DNA of 64,000 bases from UBA7328 sp002471345. Its GTDB lineage: Bacteria > Bacteroidota > Bacteroidia > Chitinophagales > Saprospiraceae. The DNA lies in NCBI GenBank assembly GCA_964011275.1, contig CAXGOB010000010.1, positions 21,876 through 85,875 on the forward strand. The letters run 5' to 3'. How positions within the stretch are numbered: position 1 is the first letter of the stretch; each line of letters opens with the position of its first letter. Positions 8,725-17,569 of the stretch are shown one piece after another. The notes under the pieces are model-generated. The model made no database searches. It was not told the DNA's origin and saw only the letters and a program-made list of their open reading frames with translations. A program made the translations under genes and the position numbers.

Positions 8725-9309
8725 TCATTCTGCAGATGCACCTTCTATTATTCCTCCTGAAATCTTCTCTCCATTCTCATATTCATACTCCATTGTCACA
8801 ACTCCAGTATCGTCAAAGTACTGCAATTTTCCATGATATTGACCATTCTTTAAAGTACCTTTCCTTTGCAGTTTTCCCTGAGAATCATACAATGCAAAGG
8901 TACCCTCCATCTTACCATCTTTATAATTGGTCTCATCTGTAGGTCTGCCAAATTTATATTTCCCAACTAGGCCATGAAATTGGTCGTTTTTAAATTCTGT
9001 GACGGATTCAATTTGGCCCCGATCATTTAAAGTGATTTCAGGGCCATTTTTTCTGCCATTCAAAAATGAAGTCAGAGTTTGAATTTTATTAGAATTTTCA
9101 TAGTAGGTAGTCCATGTACCATTTTTTACACCACCAAGCAGCGTTCCTTTGTTAAGTAACCAGCCATTTGCGTCTTTAAACTCTGCAATTTGAGCACCAC
9201 TTCCTACATTTTCAGTGTTATATCCACTCGTGTCAAACTTTGGTCCCGTTGCACTTCCCCCACAAGCCATAATACATGCAACAAATAGAAATAATATAAG
9301 TCGATTCAT
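8725..9309 (-). CDS. MORN-repeat (YwqK-like) lipoprotein
   Basis: A 194-residue lipoprotein: the signal MNRLILFLFVACIMAC ends in a lipobox with Cys16. The body is made of MORN-variant repeats of the YwqK/antitoxin type, with units such as LLGGVKNGTWTTYYEN, FLNGRKNGPEI, YKDGKMEGTFALYDSQGK, LKNGQYHGKLQYFDDTG and YENGEK, from about residue 52 to 185. Such repeats form beta hairpins in cell-surface and envelope proteins; the automatic antitoxin label of the family is not supported here since no toxin gene is adjacent. A TAAATTTG element stands 34 bases upstream and a strong terminator follows, so it is probably a single-gene transcript. Confidence 0.85.
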   Translation of the reverse strand: MNRLILFLFVACIMACGGSATGPKFDTSGYNTENVGSGAQIAEFKDANGWLLNKGTLLGGVKNGTWTTYYENSNKIQTLTSFLNGRKNGPEITLNDRGQIESVTEFKNDQFHGLVGKYKFGRPTDETNYKDGKMEGTFALYDSQGKLQRKGTLKNGQYHGKLQYFDDTGVVTMEYEYENGEKISGGIIEGASAE

Positions 9310-9342
9310 AAAACTTATTTTTGATAATTATAAAAGACTGAA

Positions 9343-9350
9343 CAAATTTA
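9343..9350 (-). promoter_or_regulatory. Possible -7 element for the MORN lipoprotein
   Basis: TAAATTTG on the minus strand matches the Bacteroidota TAnnTTTG -7 box, 34 bases before the ATG. No clear -33 TTTG is seen at the usual distance. Confidence 0.4.
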
Positions 9351-9386
9351 CATATTATAAATAAATATAATAAGAGTATTATTAAA

Positions 9387-11015
9387 ATGACAAATAGAGA
9401 AGTAGCGAAAATATTCAACACCCTAGGAAAAGTAATGGAACTTCATGGCGAGAGCCATTTCAAAACCAGATCTTATACTAATGCATACCTCACTATAAGA
9501 AAGATTACTGAACCAGTAACCGAAATGGATATAAGCACACTTCAGTCCATACAAGGTATTGGAAAAGCTATTTCAGAAAAAATAGTAGAACTGAAGGAGA
9601 CTGGAGAACTTCGGACTCTAAATAAGTATTTGGATATCACACCTGTTGGTATTGTGGACATGCTAAACATCAAAGGTTTTGGACCTAAAAAGATTAAGAC
9701 TGTTTGGGAAGGATTAGGTATCGAATCCCCAGGGGAATTACTATATGCATGTGAAGAAAATAGGCTTATAGACTTAAAAGGTTTCGGGGCTAAAACCCAG
9801 AATACTGTAATGCAACAGTTGAAGTATTTTCTGGAATCAAAAGGAAAATTCCTTTTTGGTAAAATATTGCCAGATGCCTTGGACATCTTAGATCATCTTC
9901 AGACCATGCGCCCTAATGACATCATCGACTTTTGTGGAGATCTTGATCGCAAAATGCCTATAATAAATGAATTGACATTTCTAGTTACTTGTGATGAAGA
10001 GACTTTTTCGGATCAGATTCTAACTTTTGCTCCCTTTTCATTTGAAGAAGAAAAACTAACCTATAACGGAATTCCATTTAATATAGAATACACAGATGAG
10101 ACCATGTTTGCTAGTGTAAAATTTCAAAAATCATGTTCAGAACAATTTTTAGAACAAGTGATTGAGTCTTTTGGAGAAATTGATAATATTTATGAAGAAG
10201 AAGAGGTGTTTGAAACTCTAGACATAGCATTTATCCCATCAGAATGTCGAGAAAACCCAATAATTCTAGACAGAGCTGCTGCCGGAGAATTATCACTCAT
10301 CAGTGATCAAGACATCAAAGGAATAATACATAATCATAGCACATATTCTGATGGACTCCATTCATTAAGTGAGATGGCTGAAGCAACTAAAGCTAAAGGA
10401 TTTGAATATCTAGTCATCTCTGATCATTCTCAGGCAGCATTTTATGCTAATGGGTTACAAGAAGAAAGAGTACAACAGCAATGGACAGAAATAGACGAAT
10501 TAAATGCACAATGGTCTGATTTTCGAATATTTAAAGGAATAGAAAGCGACATCCTCAACGATGGATCATTGGATTATACAAATGACATTTTAGAAGGTTT
10601 TGATTGTGTGATTGCTAGTATTCATTCCAATCTAAAAATGGATCTCAACAAAGCCATGCAAAGGCTTATTAGAGCCGTTGAAAATCCTTATACCAAAATA
10701 CTTGGGCACCCAACAGGTAGATTATTACTAAGTAGAGAAGGATATCCTATCGATCATGAAAAGCTGATAGATGCTTGTGTAGCTAACAATGTGGTGATAG
10801 AAATCAATGCAAACCCACTACGACTTGATATTGACTGGAGGTGGATAGATTATATTATCAAAAAAGATGGGATGGTCTCAATAAATCCAGATGCGCATAG
10901 CATAGATGGAATCGATGATGTAAGATATGGTGTCATAGCTGCACGGAAAGGAGGGCTTATGCCAGAATATTGTTTAAACACCTTTGATTTAGAGGCTTTC
11001 AAAGCTTGGATTTAA
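9387..11015 (+). CDS. polX: PolX-type protein: HhH + degraded polymerase domain + PHP domain
   Basis: A 542-residue protein with the architecture of bacterial PolX, a family X DNA repair polymerase with a PHP 3'-5' exonuclease. Helix-hairpin-helix motifs stand at about 54-62 (SIQGIGKAI), 94-102 (NIKGFGPKK) and 129-137 (DLKGFGAKT). The PHP domain (312-542) is complete: HNHSTYSDG (His315, His317, Asp322), ISDHS (Asp346, His347), GIESDIL (Glu386), SIHSN (His413), GHPTGR (His441) and NPDAHS (Asp502, His504). In the palm the GSxRR and DxD motifs are replaced by CGDLDR (183-188) and NELTFLV (194-200), so polymerase activity is probably lost. The likely surviving activity is nuclease or phosphoesterase. 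It is transcribed alone; the AT-rich upstream has no clear promoter. Confidence 0.88.
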   Translation: MTNREVAKIFNTLGKVMELHGESHFKTRSYTNAYLTIRKITEPVTEMDISTLQSIQGIGKAISEKIVELKETGELRTLNKYLDITPVGIVDMLNIKGFGPKKIKTVWEGLGIESPGELLYACEENRLIDLKGFGAKTQNTVMQQLKYFLESKGKFLFGKILPDALDILDHLQTMRPNDIIDFCGDLDRKMPIINELTFLVTCDEETFSDQILTFAPFSFEEEKLTYNGIPFNIEYTDETMFASVKFQKSCSEQFLEQVIESFGEIDNIYEEEEVFETLDIAFIPSECRENPIILDRAAAGELSLISDQDIKGIIHNHSTYSDGLHSLSEMAEATKAKGFEYLVISDHSQAAFYANGLQEERVQQQWTEIDELNAQWSDFRIFKGIESDILNDGSLDYTNDILEGFDCVIASIHSNLKMDLNKAMQRLIRAVENPYTKILGHPTGRLLLSREGYPIDHEKLIDACVANNVVIEINANPLRLDIDWRWIDYIIKKDGMVSINPDAHSIDGIDDVRYGVIAARKGGLMPEYCLNTFDLEAFKAWI

Positions 11016-11050
11016 ATATATATTTATTTCATATATAGGTTATTTTTTAA

Positions 11051-11058
11051 TATGTTTG
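11051..11058 (+). promoter_or_regulatory. Possible -7 element upstream of the 98-residue gene
   Basis: TATGTTTG matches TAnnTTTG, about 105 bases upstream of the ATG at 11164, which would imply a long leader. No matching -33 TTTG is seen, so this is a weak call. Confidence 0.3.
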
Positions 11059-11163
11059 CCATACCAATATAATGAGGGCAATTTGGCAGATGTTTATGTC
11101 GTCATTTTTTGTCTCACCTGAAATGATAAAGCTTTTATTCTTTTTAATTATTAAGCTGTATTC

Positions 11164-11460
11164 ATGGTCTCAACTTTCGCAACACAACAGGACAGAACTA
11201 TAACTGATCTCTATGATCTTAGATACGAGGTTGAAGAAGCTTATATCAACAAAGACTCTTATCTGGCAAGTGAACAGGTCATTAGATTTGAAAACATCCT
11301 TAGATACTTTACTAAAAAATTATCTCTAAATGGGCGATACACAAATGCTGTAGCTGAAATGAAATTGATGATTTTTAGACAAATTGATTATCCAATGGTT
11401 CAGAGAAGACTACTCGAAGAAGTCAGACGTTTCATCTTAGATATTCATTACTTATCCTAG
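11164..11460 (+). CDS. Small helical protein of unknown function
   Basis: A 98-residue soluble protein, mostly helical and charged, with no signal peptide or membrane segment. Blocks such as LYDLRYEVEEAYINKD, SEQVIRFENILRYFTKKL and MVQRRLLEEVRRFILDIHYL suggest a three-helix bundle. I do not recognise a family. It lies alone between polX and the DUF1573 lipoprotein with about 150 bases of upstream and 130 of downstream non-coding DNA. The protein-like amphipathic composition and the lack of an alternative longer frame support a real gene, but the evidence is modest. Confidence 0.65.
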   Translation: MVSTFATQQDRTITDLYDLRYEVEEAYINKDSYLASEQVIRFENILRYFTKKLSLNGRYTNAVAEMKLMIFRQIDYPMVQRRLLEEVRRFILDIHYLS

Positions 11461-11594
11461 AATTTATAGGTATATACTTAATTTATTAGGTTGTTAACCA
11501 TTTGTAAATGAGGGTTTATATCTAGTAATTATTCAGAAATCAACATAATTTTAGAAACGTAAAATATTTGTAAATCATAAAATCTATATTCATA

Positions 11595-12110
11595 ATGAAA
11601 TTTTTAAAAGTATTAACTCTGGTAGCTGTAGCAGCTACACTGACTATGACATCATGTAAAGATGGTGGAGACACCACAGCAGCAGCTCCTGCAAGTGTAA
11701 CTCCTCAATCTACAACTACACCAGCTCCTACAGGAGATGCGGCATCAACAGTTCCAGTTGGTCCTCTTACATCTTTAGTTTTTGAAGAAACTGAACATAA
11801 CTTTGGTGAAATCACTGAAGGTGACAAAGTAACTTACATGTTCAAATTCAATAATACAGGTGATGAGCCTTTAGTTATTTCTAAAGCTCAAGGATCTTGT
11901 GGATGTACAGTTCCTGATTGGCCAAGAGAACCAATCCCAGTAGGTGGAGAAGGAGAGATTAAAGTACAGTATGACTCAAGAGGAAAAGGTCAACCAGAAG
12001 GTAGAGCTGAAAACAAAAGAGTTACTATTACTGCTAATACAGACCCTGTGAATTCTTACCTTTATATCAAAGGAAAAGTATTCAAACCAGCTGGTGAAGT
12101 AGCTAGCTAG
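11595..12110 (+). CDS. DUF1573 domain lipoprotein
   Basis: A 171-residue lipoprotein with the signal MKFLKVLTLVAVAATLTMTSC (Cys21). Residues 22-60 form a low-complexity linker rich in Ala, Thr and Pro. From about 65 to 165 it carries a DUF1573 Ig-like fold: FEETEHNFGEITEGDKV, FKFNNTGDEPLVIS, the conserved CGCTVPDWP, then PVGGEGEIKVQYDS and ITANTDP. The family is abundant in Bacteroidota and is presumed to sit in the envelope; its function is not known. Synonymous codon use is more biased and the gene ends in a strong terminator, which suggests good expression. Confidence 0.9.
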   Translation: MKFLKVLTLVAVAATLTMTSCKDGGDTTAAAPASVTPQSTTTPAPTGDAASTVPVGPLTSLVFEETEHNFGEITEGDKVTYMFKFNNTGDEPLVISKAQGSCGCTVPDWPREPIPVGGEGEIKVQYDSRGKGQPEGRAENKRVTITANTDPVNSYLYIKGKVFKPAGEVAS

Positions 12111-12131
12111 TGAATAACAAAGATTAAATAA

Positions 12132-12164
12132 AAAGCTCTGCGATCATTTCGCAGGGCTTTTTTT
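12132..12164 (+). terminator. Intrinsic terminator
   Basis: GCTCTGCGA and TCGCAGGGC form a 9-pair stem (one G-U) around a short loop, followed by seven T, 22 bases after the DUF1573 stop. A run of A on the left side may also let it work on the other strand. Confidence 0.88.
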
Positions 12165-12193
12165 ATCGCATTATTCTATGAAATTGGATCATC

Positions 12194-12811
12194 ATGAAAC
12201 TTTTAAAAATAGAATTCTTATGCATAAGTATATTAGCTCTAATTCTCCTCTTAGGTCAAGTGAGGTTACATTTTGGTTGGTATAATTATTCTAATATACG
12301 GACGACCATTGCCGACAAAGACTGGATGGGTGCTCCATACATAGTAAAAGAAGTCAATTTTCAGAATCGATGTTTTGAGGATGGGCATATTTTTAGAAAA
12401 CCCTTTATTTGGGATGCAGAACAAATATTAAAGGACTATCCATTCTTCTTGACAACTCTCAAAACTCCTGAACATACATATACTTCAGATGGCAAACTCC
12501 TTGAATTGTGCCTTGAAATAGTAGATCAGAAAATTGATACTGTAAAACAAAATTGGTTTTCTTATTCTCTTCAAATTCATTATAAAGTAGATGTGAAATG
12601 GGAACCTATGATTTTCAGTCGTTACAGCCCAACAGAAGATTATGAAATAATATTCACATCTGATCTTTCTACTTCAGGCATTGGTTCAAAAGAATATAAA
12701 AAACAACAAATAAGAGAATTTGTAATTAGAAGAGCTTTAGACAGCATAGTGGAATATGGAGAAGGAGGAAATAAAAAACTCGAAGATATCTATGCTAATC
12801 TTTTAGATTAA
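12194..12811 (+). CDS. Membrane-anchored protein of unknown function
   Basis: A 205-residue protein with one N-terminal hydrophobic helix (about residues 6-24, FLCISILALILLLGQV), either a signal anchor or an uncleaved signal peptide. The rest is a soluble domain with many aromatic residues and no repeats (for example YPFFLTTLKTPEHTYT, SYSLQIHYKVDVKWEPM). I do not recognise the family. It follows the DUF1573 terminator by 30 bases with no clear own promoter, and converges on the asparaginase-domain gene with 14 bases between stops. It could be an inner-membrane protein facing the periplasm. Confidence 0.65.
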   Translation: MKLLKIEFLCISILALILLLGQVRLHFGWYNYSNIRTTIADKDWMGAPYIVKEVNFQNRCFEDGHIFRKPFIWDAEQILKDYPFFLTTLKTPEHTYTSDGKLLELCLEIVDQKIDTVKQNWFSYSLQIHYKVDVKWEPMIFSRYSPTEDYEIIFTSDLSTSGIGSKEYKKQQIREFVIRRALDSIVEYGEGGNKKLEDIYANLLD

Positions 12812-12825
12812 AACAATCTTAATCT

Positions 12826-13308
12826 TTATTTAGCCTCAAATACACCTGTCTTTTTATTCTTTACTACCTGATCAGCATCAAAGCACATCCCATTCATCAC
12901 AACGTATACTCCTTTAGGAAGGACTTGAACAAATCCCAATGCATTTCCCAAATTAAAAAGTCCATCAGATGATCCGAATTGATATGGAATTAGAGCTCCA
13001 GTTAGAACTATCGTTTTATTTACTTTTCTTTCTTTGAGATAGAGAGCAGTTTCAGCCATAGTATCAGTACCATGAGTAATGATAATTTGATCTTCCTCAC
13101 TGTTCTCACAATTATAAGCTATTAATGACCTCTCATTATCAGTCATTTCTAAACTATCTATCATCATTAATGTGCGTACTTCTACATCAGCTTTGCAACG
13201 ACCCAATTTCAAAATTTCATAAATATGAGAATCTTTAAAATAAAGCTTGCCATTGATTTCGTCATATTCTTTATCAAACGTACCTCCTGTAGCTAAAATC
13301 CTTATCAT
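12826..13308 (-). CDS. Asparaginase N-terminal domain protein
   Basis: A 160-residue protein that covers only the N-terminal domain of L-asparaginase. The two catalytic threonine segments are kept: ILATGGTFDKEY (Thr near residue 10) and IITHGTDTMAETA (Thr and Asp near 81-82), followed by VLTGALIP. A complete asparaginase has about 330 residues and a C-terminal domain that completes the active site between subunits; here that domain is missing and the frame ends cleanly. It starts inside the stop codon of the upstream 110-residue gene (TAATG), so the pair is translationally coupled. Whether it has activity is open. Confidence 0.82.
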   Translation of the reverse strand: MIRILATGGTFDKEYDEINGKLYFKDSHIYEILKLGRCKADVEVRTLMMIDSLEMTDNERSLIAYNCENSEEDQIIITHGTDTMAETALYLKERKVNKTIVLTGALIPYQFGSSDGLFNLGNALGFVQVLPKGVYVVMNGMCFDADQVVKNKKTGVFEAK

Positions 13309-13640
13309 TACTTCTCCCCATCAACGTCTTCATCAGAAGAATCAGGTTTTGATTTTGATTCTATCTTCTTTTGAATTTTTTTAACAGCCTTAGCCTTCAA
13401 ATGCCCCTCATCATCATAATCAGCATCCTTTTTCACTATTGCCTTTGCCTCTTCTGCTGTCATCCTGATTAAATAAAATCTATCTTCCGCTTCAAATGGA
13501 AGAACAGACTTAAATTTACCTTTAGCATTCTTAAAAGAGACCAAATGTTTTTCAAAACCATGGGGGTAGTTTAGTTTGATTTGAGAGATGATTAAATCAT
13601 CTACTTTATCAAAATCTTTAATGACTCGTGGCTTACTCAA
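13308..13640 (-). CDS. Conserved small protein, unknown function
   Basis: A 110-residue soluble protein with a globular N-terminal part (PRVIKDFDKVDDLIISQIKL, GFEKHLVSFKNAKGK, VLPFEAEDRFYLIRM) and a highly charged Lys/Asp/Glu-rich tail from about residue 70. To my knowledge proteins of this pattern recur in Bacteroidota, but no function is established. Its TAA stop overlaps the ATG of the asparaginase-domain gene by one base, so the two are one operon. The acidic-basic tail may bind nucleic acid or ribosomes; that is speculation. Confidence 0.75.
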   Translation of the reverse strand: MSKPRVIKDFDKVDDLIISQIKLNYPHGFEKHLVSFKNAKGKFKSVLPFEAEDRFYLIRMTAEEAKAIVKKDADYDDEGHLKAKAVKKIQKKIESKSKPDSSDEDVDGEK

Positions 13641-13789
13641 TTTCTTTATTATTTTGGTATTTCAAGTTATTTCCAGAAGGTAATTATATTCACACGGTAA
13701 ATAAAATCCAATTATCTGTATATATCAATGCAGATTAAGATTTTTTTGTTTCAGATTTTGTTAATGTTTTAAACTTATAAGTCTAAAGA

Positions 13790-14995
13790 ATGAATAATGA
13801 CTTCAGATCTCAGTTTCCTATTCTAAAAAGAAAGATAAACAACGAGACTTGTGTTTGTCTTGATGGCCCTGCAGGTACTCATGTACCTGACTCAGTCATA
13901 AGAGCCATATCTCAATATTATAAAAGGTCCAATAGTAATGTTCACGGTGCATTTACTTTCACTCAAGAGACCGATAAGATGATGAGCGACACCAGGAGTG
14001 CTGTAGCAGACTTTTTAGGTGCTCCTTCACTAAATAGCATTTCCTTTGGACAAAATATGACCACTTTAAATTTCAGTCTTGCCCGTGCAATAGGAAGACA
14101 TTTTCAAAAGGGTGACGAAATAGTAATTACCCAATTGGATCATGAATCAAATAGAGGCCCTTGGTTAGAGCTAAGACATCTCGGGATTGCTATAAGAGAA
14201 GTAAGGATAACTAAAGACGGACATCTCAACTATGACGACTTCAAAGAAAAAATAAATGATAGAACTCGTCTTGTATGTATGGGATATGCAGCTAATCTGA
14301 CTGGCACCATTAATAATGTTTCTCTTATAAGAAAGTTGACTTATGAAGTTGGAGCCTGGTTACTTGTGGATGCTGTGCATTATGCTCCACATTTTAGAAT
14401 TGATGTCACCTCTCTTGGATGTGATTTTTTACTTTGTTCAGCGTACAAATTTTACGGCCCACATGTTGGATTATTATATGTAAAAAAAGGGATATTAGAT
14501 AGGCTTCCTACAGATAGACTACGTACAGCATATCAACATGCTCCCTACTCTATAGAAACCGGCACATTGAATCATGCTGCGATTTCAGGAGTGAAGGCAG
14601 CAATTGAATTTATTGCTGCACAAGGAAATGGGGGCAATTTGTCTTCAAAAATAGACGATGCCTTTATTTCGATCTCAAATCATGAAAAAAAAATAGGACA
14701 AATGCTCTATAATGGCCTCAACTCTATGAATAACATTGAGATTATTGGACCACATTATGATACAAATCAAAGATCTCCAACCATATCATTTGTACATTCA
14801 GAATATAGTGCAAATGAAATATGTCAAAAACTGGCTGAAGTCAACATTTGCGCATGGAGTGGTCACTTTTATGCTATTAAAGCTACTGAGGTATTGGGAT
14901 TAGAAGAACAAGGAGGGGTGACCAGAATGGGCATTTCCGCTTATACCAATGAAGACGATATTGATCGGACTCTAGACTTTATGAAAAAGCTTTAA
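13790..14995 (+). CDS. Class V aminotransferase, cysteine desulfurase-like
   Basis: A 401-residue PLP enzyme of fold type I. The PLP-binding Lys is Lys220 in CSAYKFYGPHVG; the cofactor-pairing Asp and stacking region are in LLVDAVHYAPH. The N-terminus reads FPILKRKINNETCVCLDGPAGTHVP and later SNSNVHG, typical of the subfamily of cysteine desulfurase-like proteins related to VC1184. These are annotated as desulfurase-like but are not the main Fe-S cluster desulfurases, and the substrate is not known. There is no neighbouring suf or isc gene. It is a single-gene transcript on the plus strand, with T-rich upstream DNA lacking a clear -7 box. Confidence 0.88.
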   Translation: MNNDFRSQFPILKRKINNETCVCLDGPAGTHVPDSVIRAISQYYKRSNSNVHGAFTFTQETDKMMSDTRSAVADFLGAPSLNSISFGQNMTTLNFSLARAIGRHFQKGDEIVITQLDHESNRGPWLELRHLGIAIREVRITKDGHLNYDDFKEKINDRTRLVCMGYAANLTGTINNVSLIRKLTYEVGAWLLVDAVHYAPHFRIDVTSLGCDFLLCSAYKFYGPHVGLLYVKKGILDRLPTDRLRTAYQHAPYSIETGTLNHAAISGVKAAIEFIAAQGNGGNLSSKIDDAFISISNHEKKIGQMLYNGLNSMNNIEIIGPHYDTNQRSPTISFVHSEYSANEICQKLAEVNICAWSGHFYAIKATEVLGLEEQGGVTRMGISAYTNEDDIDRTLDFMKKL

Positions 14996-15314
14996 GACCC
15001 GCTCCACTCTATCCGCAAAAGTCCTATAAATCATGCAATATCTGCTTTGTCAAACAAACAACTGGAGCGTCTTTAACTGGCCATATTATATTGAAATAAC
15101 AATGGAATTATCTCTAAATTAGGACTATGTAAAATATATAATCAATGTTTATGTGGTCTTGTATCTGTAGTAATGTTACAATTTTGATGAGTAGCTGTTA
15201 TAACCCCTAAAATTACCACGAGAATTTGTAGATTTTAGATTTTGAAATACTCCTGCCTTTTAATCACAGACATCTTACATTTGTTGATCTTTAAGATTAT
15301 AATCTTTATCTATT
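14996..15314. other. Intergenic region
   Basis: No gene is seen between the aminotransferase and the DPP IV gene. The only feature I can support is a TACATTTG -7-like box at 15276-15283 near the right end. The rest is AT-rich without hairpins followed by T-runs. Confidence 0.5.
15276..15283 (+). promoter_or_regulatory. Possible -7 element for the DPP IV gene
   Basis: TACATTTG matches TAnnTTTG and would put the transcript start about 25 bases before the ATG at 15315. A -33 TTTG at the ideal distance is missing. Confidence 0.45.
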
Positions 15315-17531
15315 ATGAAAATTCTATTGGCTTTATTTAGCATACTGATGATGACCACAATAGTTCAGTCCCAACAGTCCATTACTCTTGAAGAAATATG
15401 GAAGGATGGAAAATTTCAAACCAAAGGTGTACCTGGTTTTAAATTTTTAAAAGATGGAAAACATTACACTCGATTAGAAGATGAAAGGATAAATAAATAC
15501 GATATCACAACTGGCAAACAAGTAGATATGCTTTTAGATATAACTACTTTGAAAGGCAAGTCTGGTTTCAATGGCAATTTAAGCTCATATGAATTCAGTA
15601 AGAATGAGAAAAAACTCTTATTACGTTCTGACAGAAAATCAATATATCGAAGATCTTCTGAGGAATATGTTCATGTGTATGACTTTGTAACTGGCTCACT
15701 TAGGTCGGTTTATGAAGAAGATAAAATCATGAATGCTACCCTTTCACCTGATGCGAGTATGGTAGCCTATGTTTGGAAAAACGATCTTTATTATTTTGAT
15801 ACTAACAATGGCACTACCCTTCCAATCACCAGTGATGGATCAAAAAATGCAATAATCAATGGTTCTACGGATTGGGTATATGAAGAAGAATTTAGCATTG
15901 TAAAAGCATTCTGGTGGTCACCTGACAGCAGAAAAATAGCATACATCAGATTTGATGAATCCGATGTAAAAGAGTTTACTATGACTCATCATGAAGGTGG
16001 TTTGTATCCCAGATATGAGACTTTCAAATACCCCAAAGTAGGGCAAGAAAACAGCAAGGTTTCAGTTCATATGTACAATCTGAAAAGTGAAAAAATTATA
16101 GATGCCGAGATAGGCAACTTGGATGACATGTACATACCGAGAGTAAAATGGACTCAAGACCCGAATACGCTATGTGTCTTTAAAATGAATCGCCATCAAA
16201 ACCATTTACAATTATATGCTGTAGATGCTCTTTCAGGTAATTCTGAAATTATGTTAGATGAAAAAAACAAGTTCTACATAGACATCACTAATAATTTGAC
16301 ATTTCTTAAAAATGGAAGAGAGTTCATCTGGACAAGTGAAAAAAGTGGTTTTAATCATATCTATCTTTATAATATGAAAGGAGAGGAGTTAAGAGCTATT
16401 ACAAGTGGAGAATATGATGTAACTAACTTTTATGGTATAAATGAAGAAAGAGGCGAGATATTTTATCAGGCGGCTGAACTTTCTCCTATGCAACGAGAAA
16501 TATATAGAGTAAATCTGAGTGGGAAACGAAAGAAAAATTTATCAAAACAGGTAGGTGTCAATTCTGGCAGGTTTAGCAGTACAATGGATTATCATACCAT
16601 GACGTATAGTAGTATTAATACTGCTCCAGTATATACTGTAAGAGATAGAAACGGTAAAAAACTTCGAATACTTGAAGAAAACAAACAGATAGCACCTCTT
16701 CAAACTGAAAATGAAGTGCAATCAATGGAATTCTTTTCATTCAATACTTCTGAAAATGTACAGCTAAATGGATGGATGATAAAACCACCAAATTTCAATG
16801 AGAATAATAAGTATCCAGTATTCATGTATTTATACGGCGGACCAGGAAGTCAGCAAGTTATGGACAGTTGGAGGGGGACAAATTATTGGTGGTTTCAGAT
16901 GCTTGCTCAGCAAGGATATGTAGTAGCATGTGTAGATAACAGAGGAACTGGGGCAAGAGGTGAAGAATTTAAAAAATCTACTTATCTCCAATTAGGACAT
17001 AAAGAGACTATTGATCAAATTGAAGCTGCAAAGTATCTAGGAAAGCTGAATTTTACTGATCCAAGTAGAATAGGAATTTTTGGATGGAGTTATGGTGGAT
17101 ATATGTCTTCACTTTGTTTGCTTAAAGGAAACGATGTATTTAAGGCTGCAATTGCTGTTGCCCCTGTCACGAGTTGGAGGTGGTATGACTCCATTTATAC
17201 CGAAAGATATATGCGTACAGAAGAAGAAAATCAAAAAGGATATGCTGAAAATTCTCCTGTATATTTTGCTGATAGATTGAAAGGAAATTATCTTTTAGTA
17301 CATGGTAGTACGGATGACAATGTTCACTTCCAGAACTCTATGGAAATGGCAGGAGCGTTAATAAAAGCCAACAAACAATATGACACCTATTCTTATCCTG
17401 GAAGAAATCATGGGATTTTTGGAGACAACGCTAGGCTTCATCTTTACACTAAAATGACAAGCTTTTTGAACGAAAAACTCAAAAAAGGAGGTCGTGACAA
17501 TGATGGAAGCAGCTCAATAAATAGACCTTAG
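15315..17531 (+). CDS. Dipeptidyl-peptidase IV, S9 family
   Basis: A 738-residue exported serine peptidase that removes N-terminal dipeptides, usually after Pro or Ala. A signal peptide (about residues 1-19, ending VQSQ) leads to the periplasm or surface. Residues about 90-450 form the DPP IV beta-propeller and include the double-Glu motif that holds the substrate N-terminus, WVYEEEFS (Glu190-192). The C-terminal alpha/beta-hydrolase domain has the triad Ser592 in GWSYGGYMS, Asp667 in HGSTDDNVHF and His699 in GRNHGIFG, and YLYGGPGSQ for the oxyanion hole. Length and motifs are normal. It fits a protein-degrading lifestyle together with the other peptidases here. smpB follows after 38 bases and may be cotranscribed. 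Confidence 0.95.
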   Translation: MKILLALFSILMMTTIVQSQQSITLEEIWKDGKFQTKGVPGFKFLKDGKHYTRLEDERINKYDITTGKQVDMLLDITTLKGKSGFNGNLSSYEFSKNEKKLLLRSDRKSIYRRSSEEYVHVYDFVTGSLRSVYEEDKIMNATLSPDASMVAYVWKNDLYYFDTNNGTTLPITSDGSKNAIINGSTDWVYEEEFSIVKAFWWSPDSRKIAYIRFDESDVKEFTMTHHEGGLYPRYETFKYPKVGQENSKVSVHMYNLKSEKIIDAEIGNLDDMYIPRVKWTQDPNTLCVFKMNRHQNHLQLYAVDALSGNSEIMLDEKNKFYIDITNNLTFLKNGREFIWTSEKSGFNHIYLYNMKGEELRAITSGEYDVTNFYGINEERGEIFYQAAELSPMQREIYRVNLSGKRKKNLSKQVGVNSGRFSSTMDYHTMTYSSINTAPVYTVRDRNGKKLRILEENKQIAPLQTENEVQSMEFFSFNTSENVQLNGWMIKPPNFNENNKYPVFMYLYGGPGSQQVMDSWRGTNYWWFQMLAQQGYVVACVDNRGTGARGEEFKKSTYLQLGHKETIDQIEAAKYLGKLNFTDPSRIGIFGWSYGGYMSSLCLLKGNDVFKAAIAVAPVTSWRWYDSIYTERYMRTEEENQKGYAENSPVYFADRLKGNYLLVHGSTDDNVHFQNSMEMAGALIKANKQYDTYSYPGRNHGIFGDNARLHLYTKMTSFLNEKLKKGGRDNDGSSSINRP

Positions 17532-17569
17532 CATATTAATTTTTAGCATTGTAGAAAGAGGCACAAAAC

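Noticed and set aside
8725..9309. Antitoxin role for the MORN (YwqK-like) protein
   Set aside because: The name comes from family annotation. No toxin gene is adjacent and the protein is a lipoprotein.
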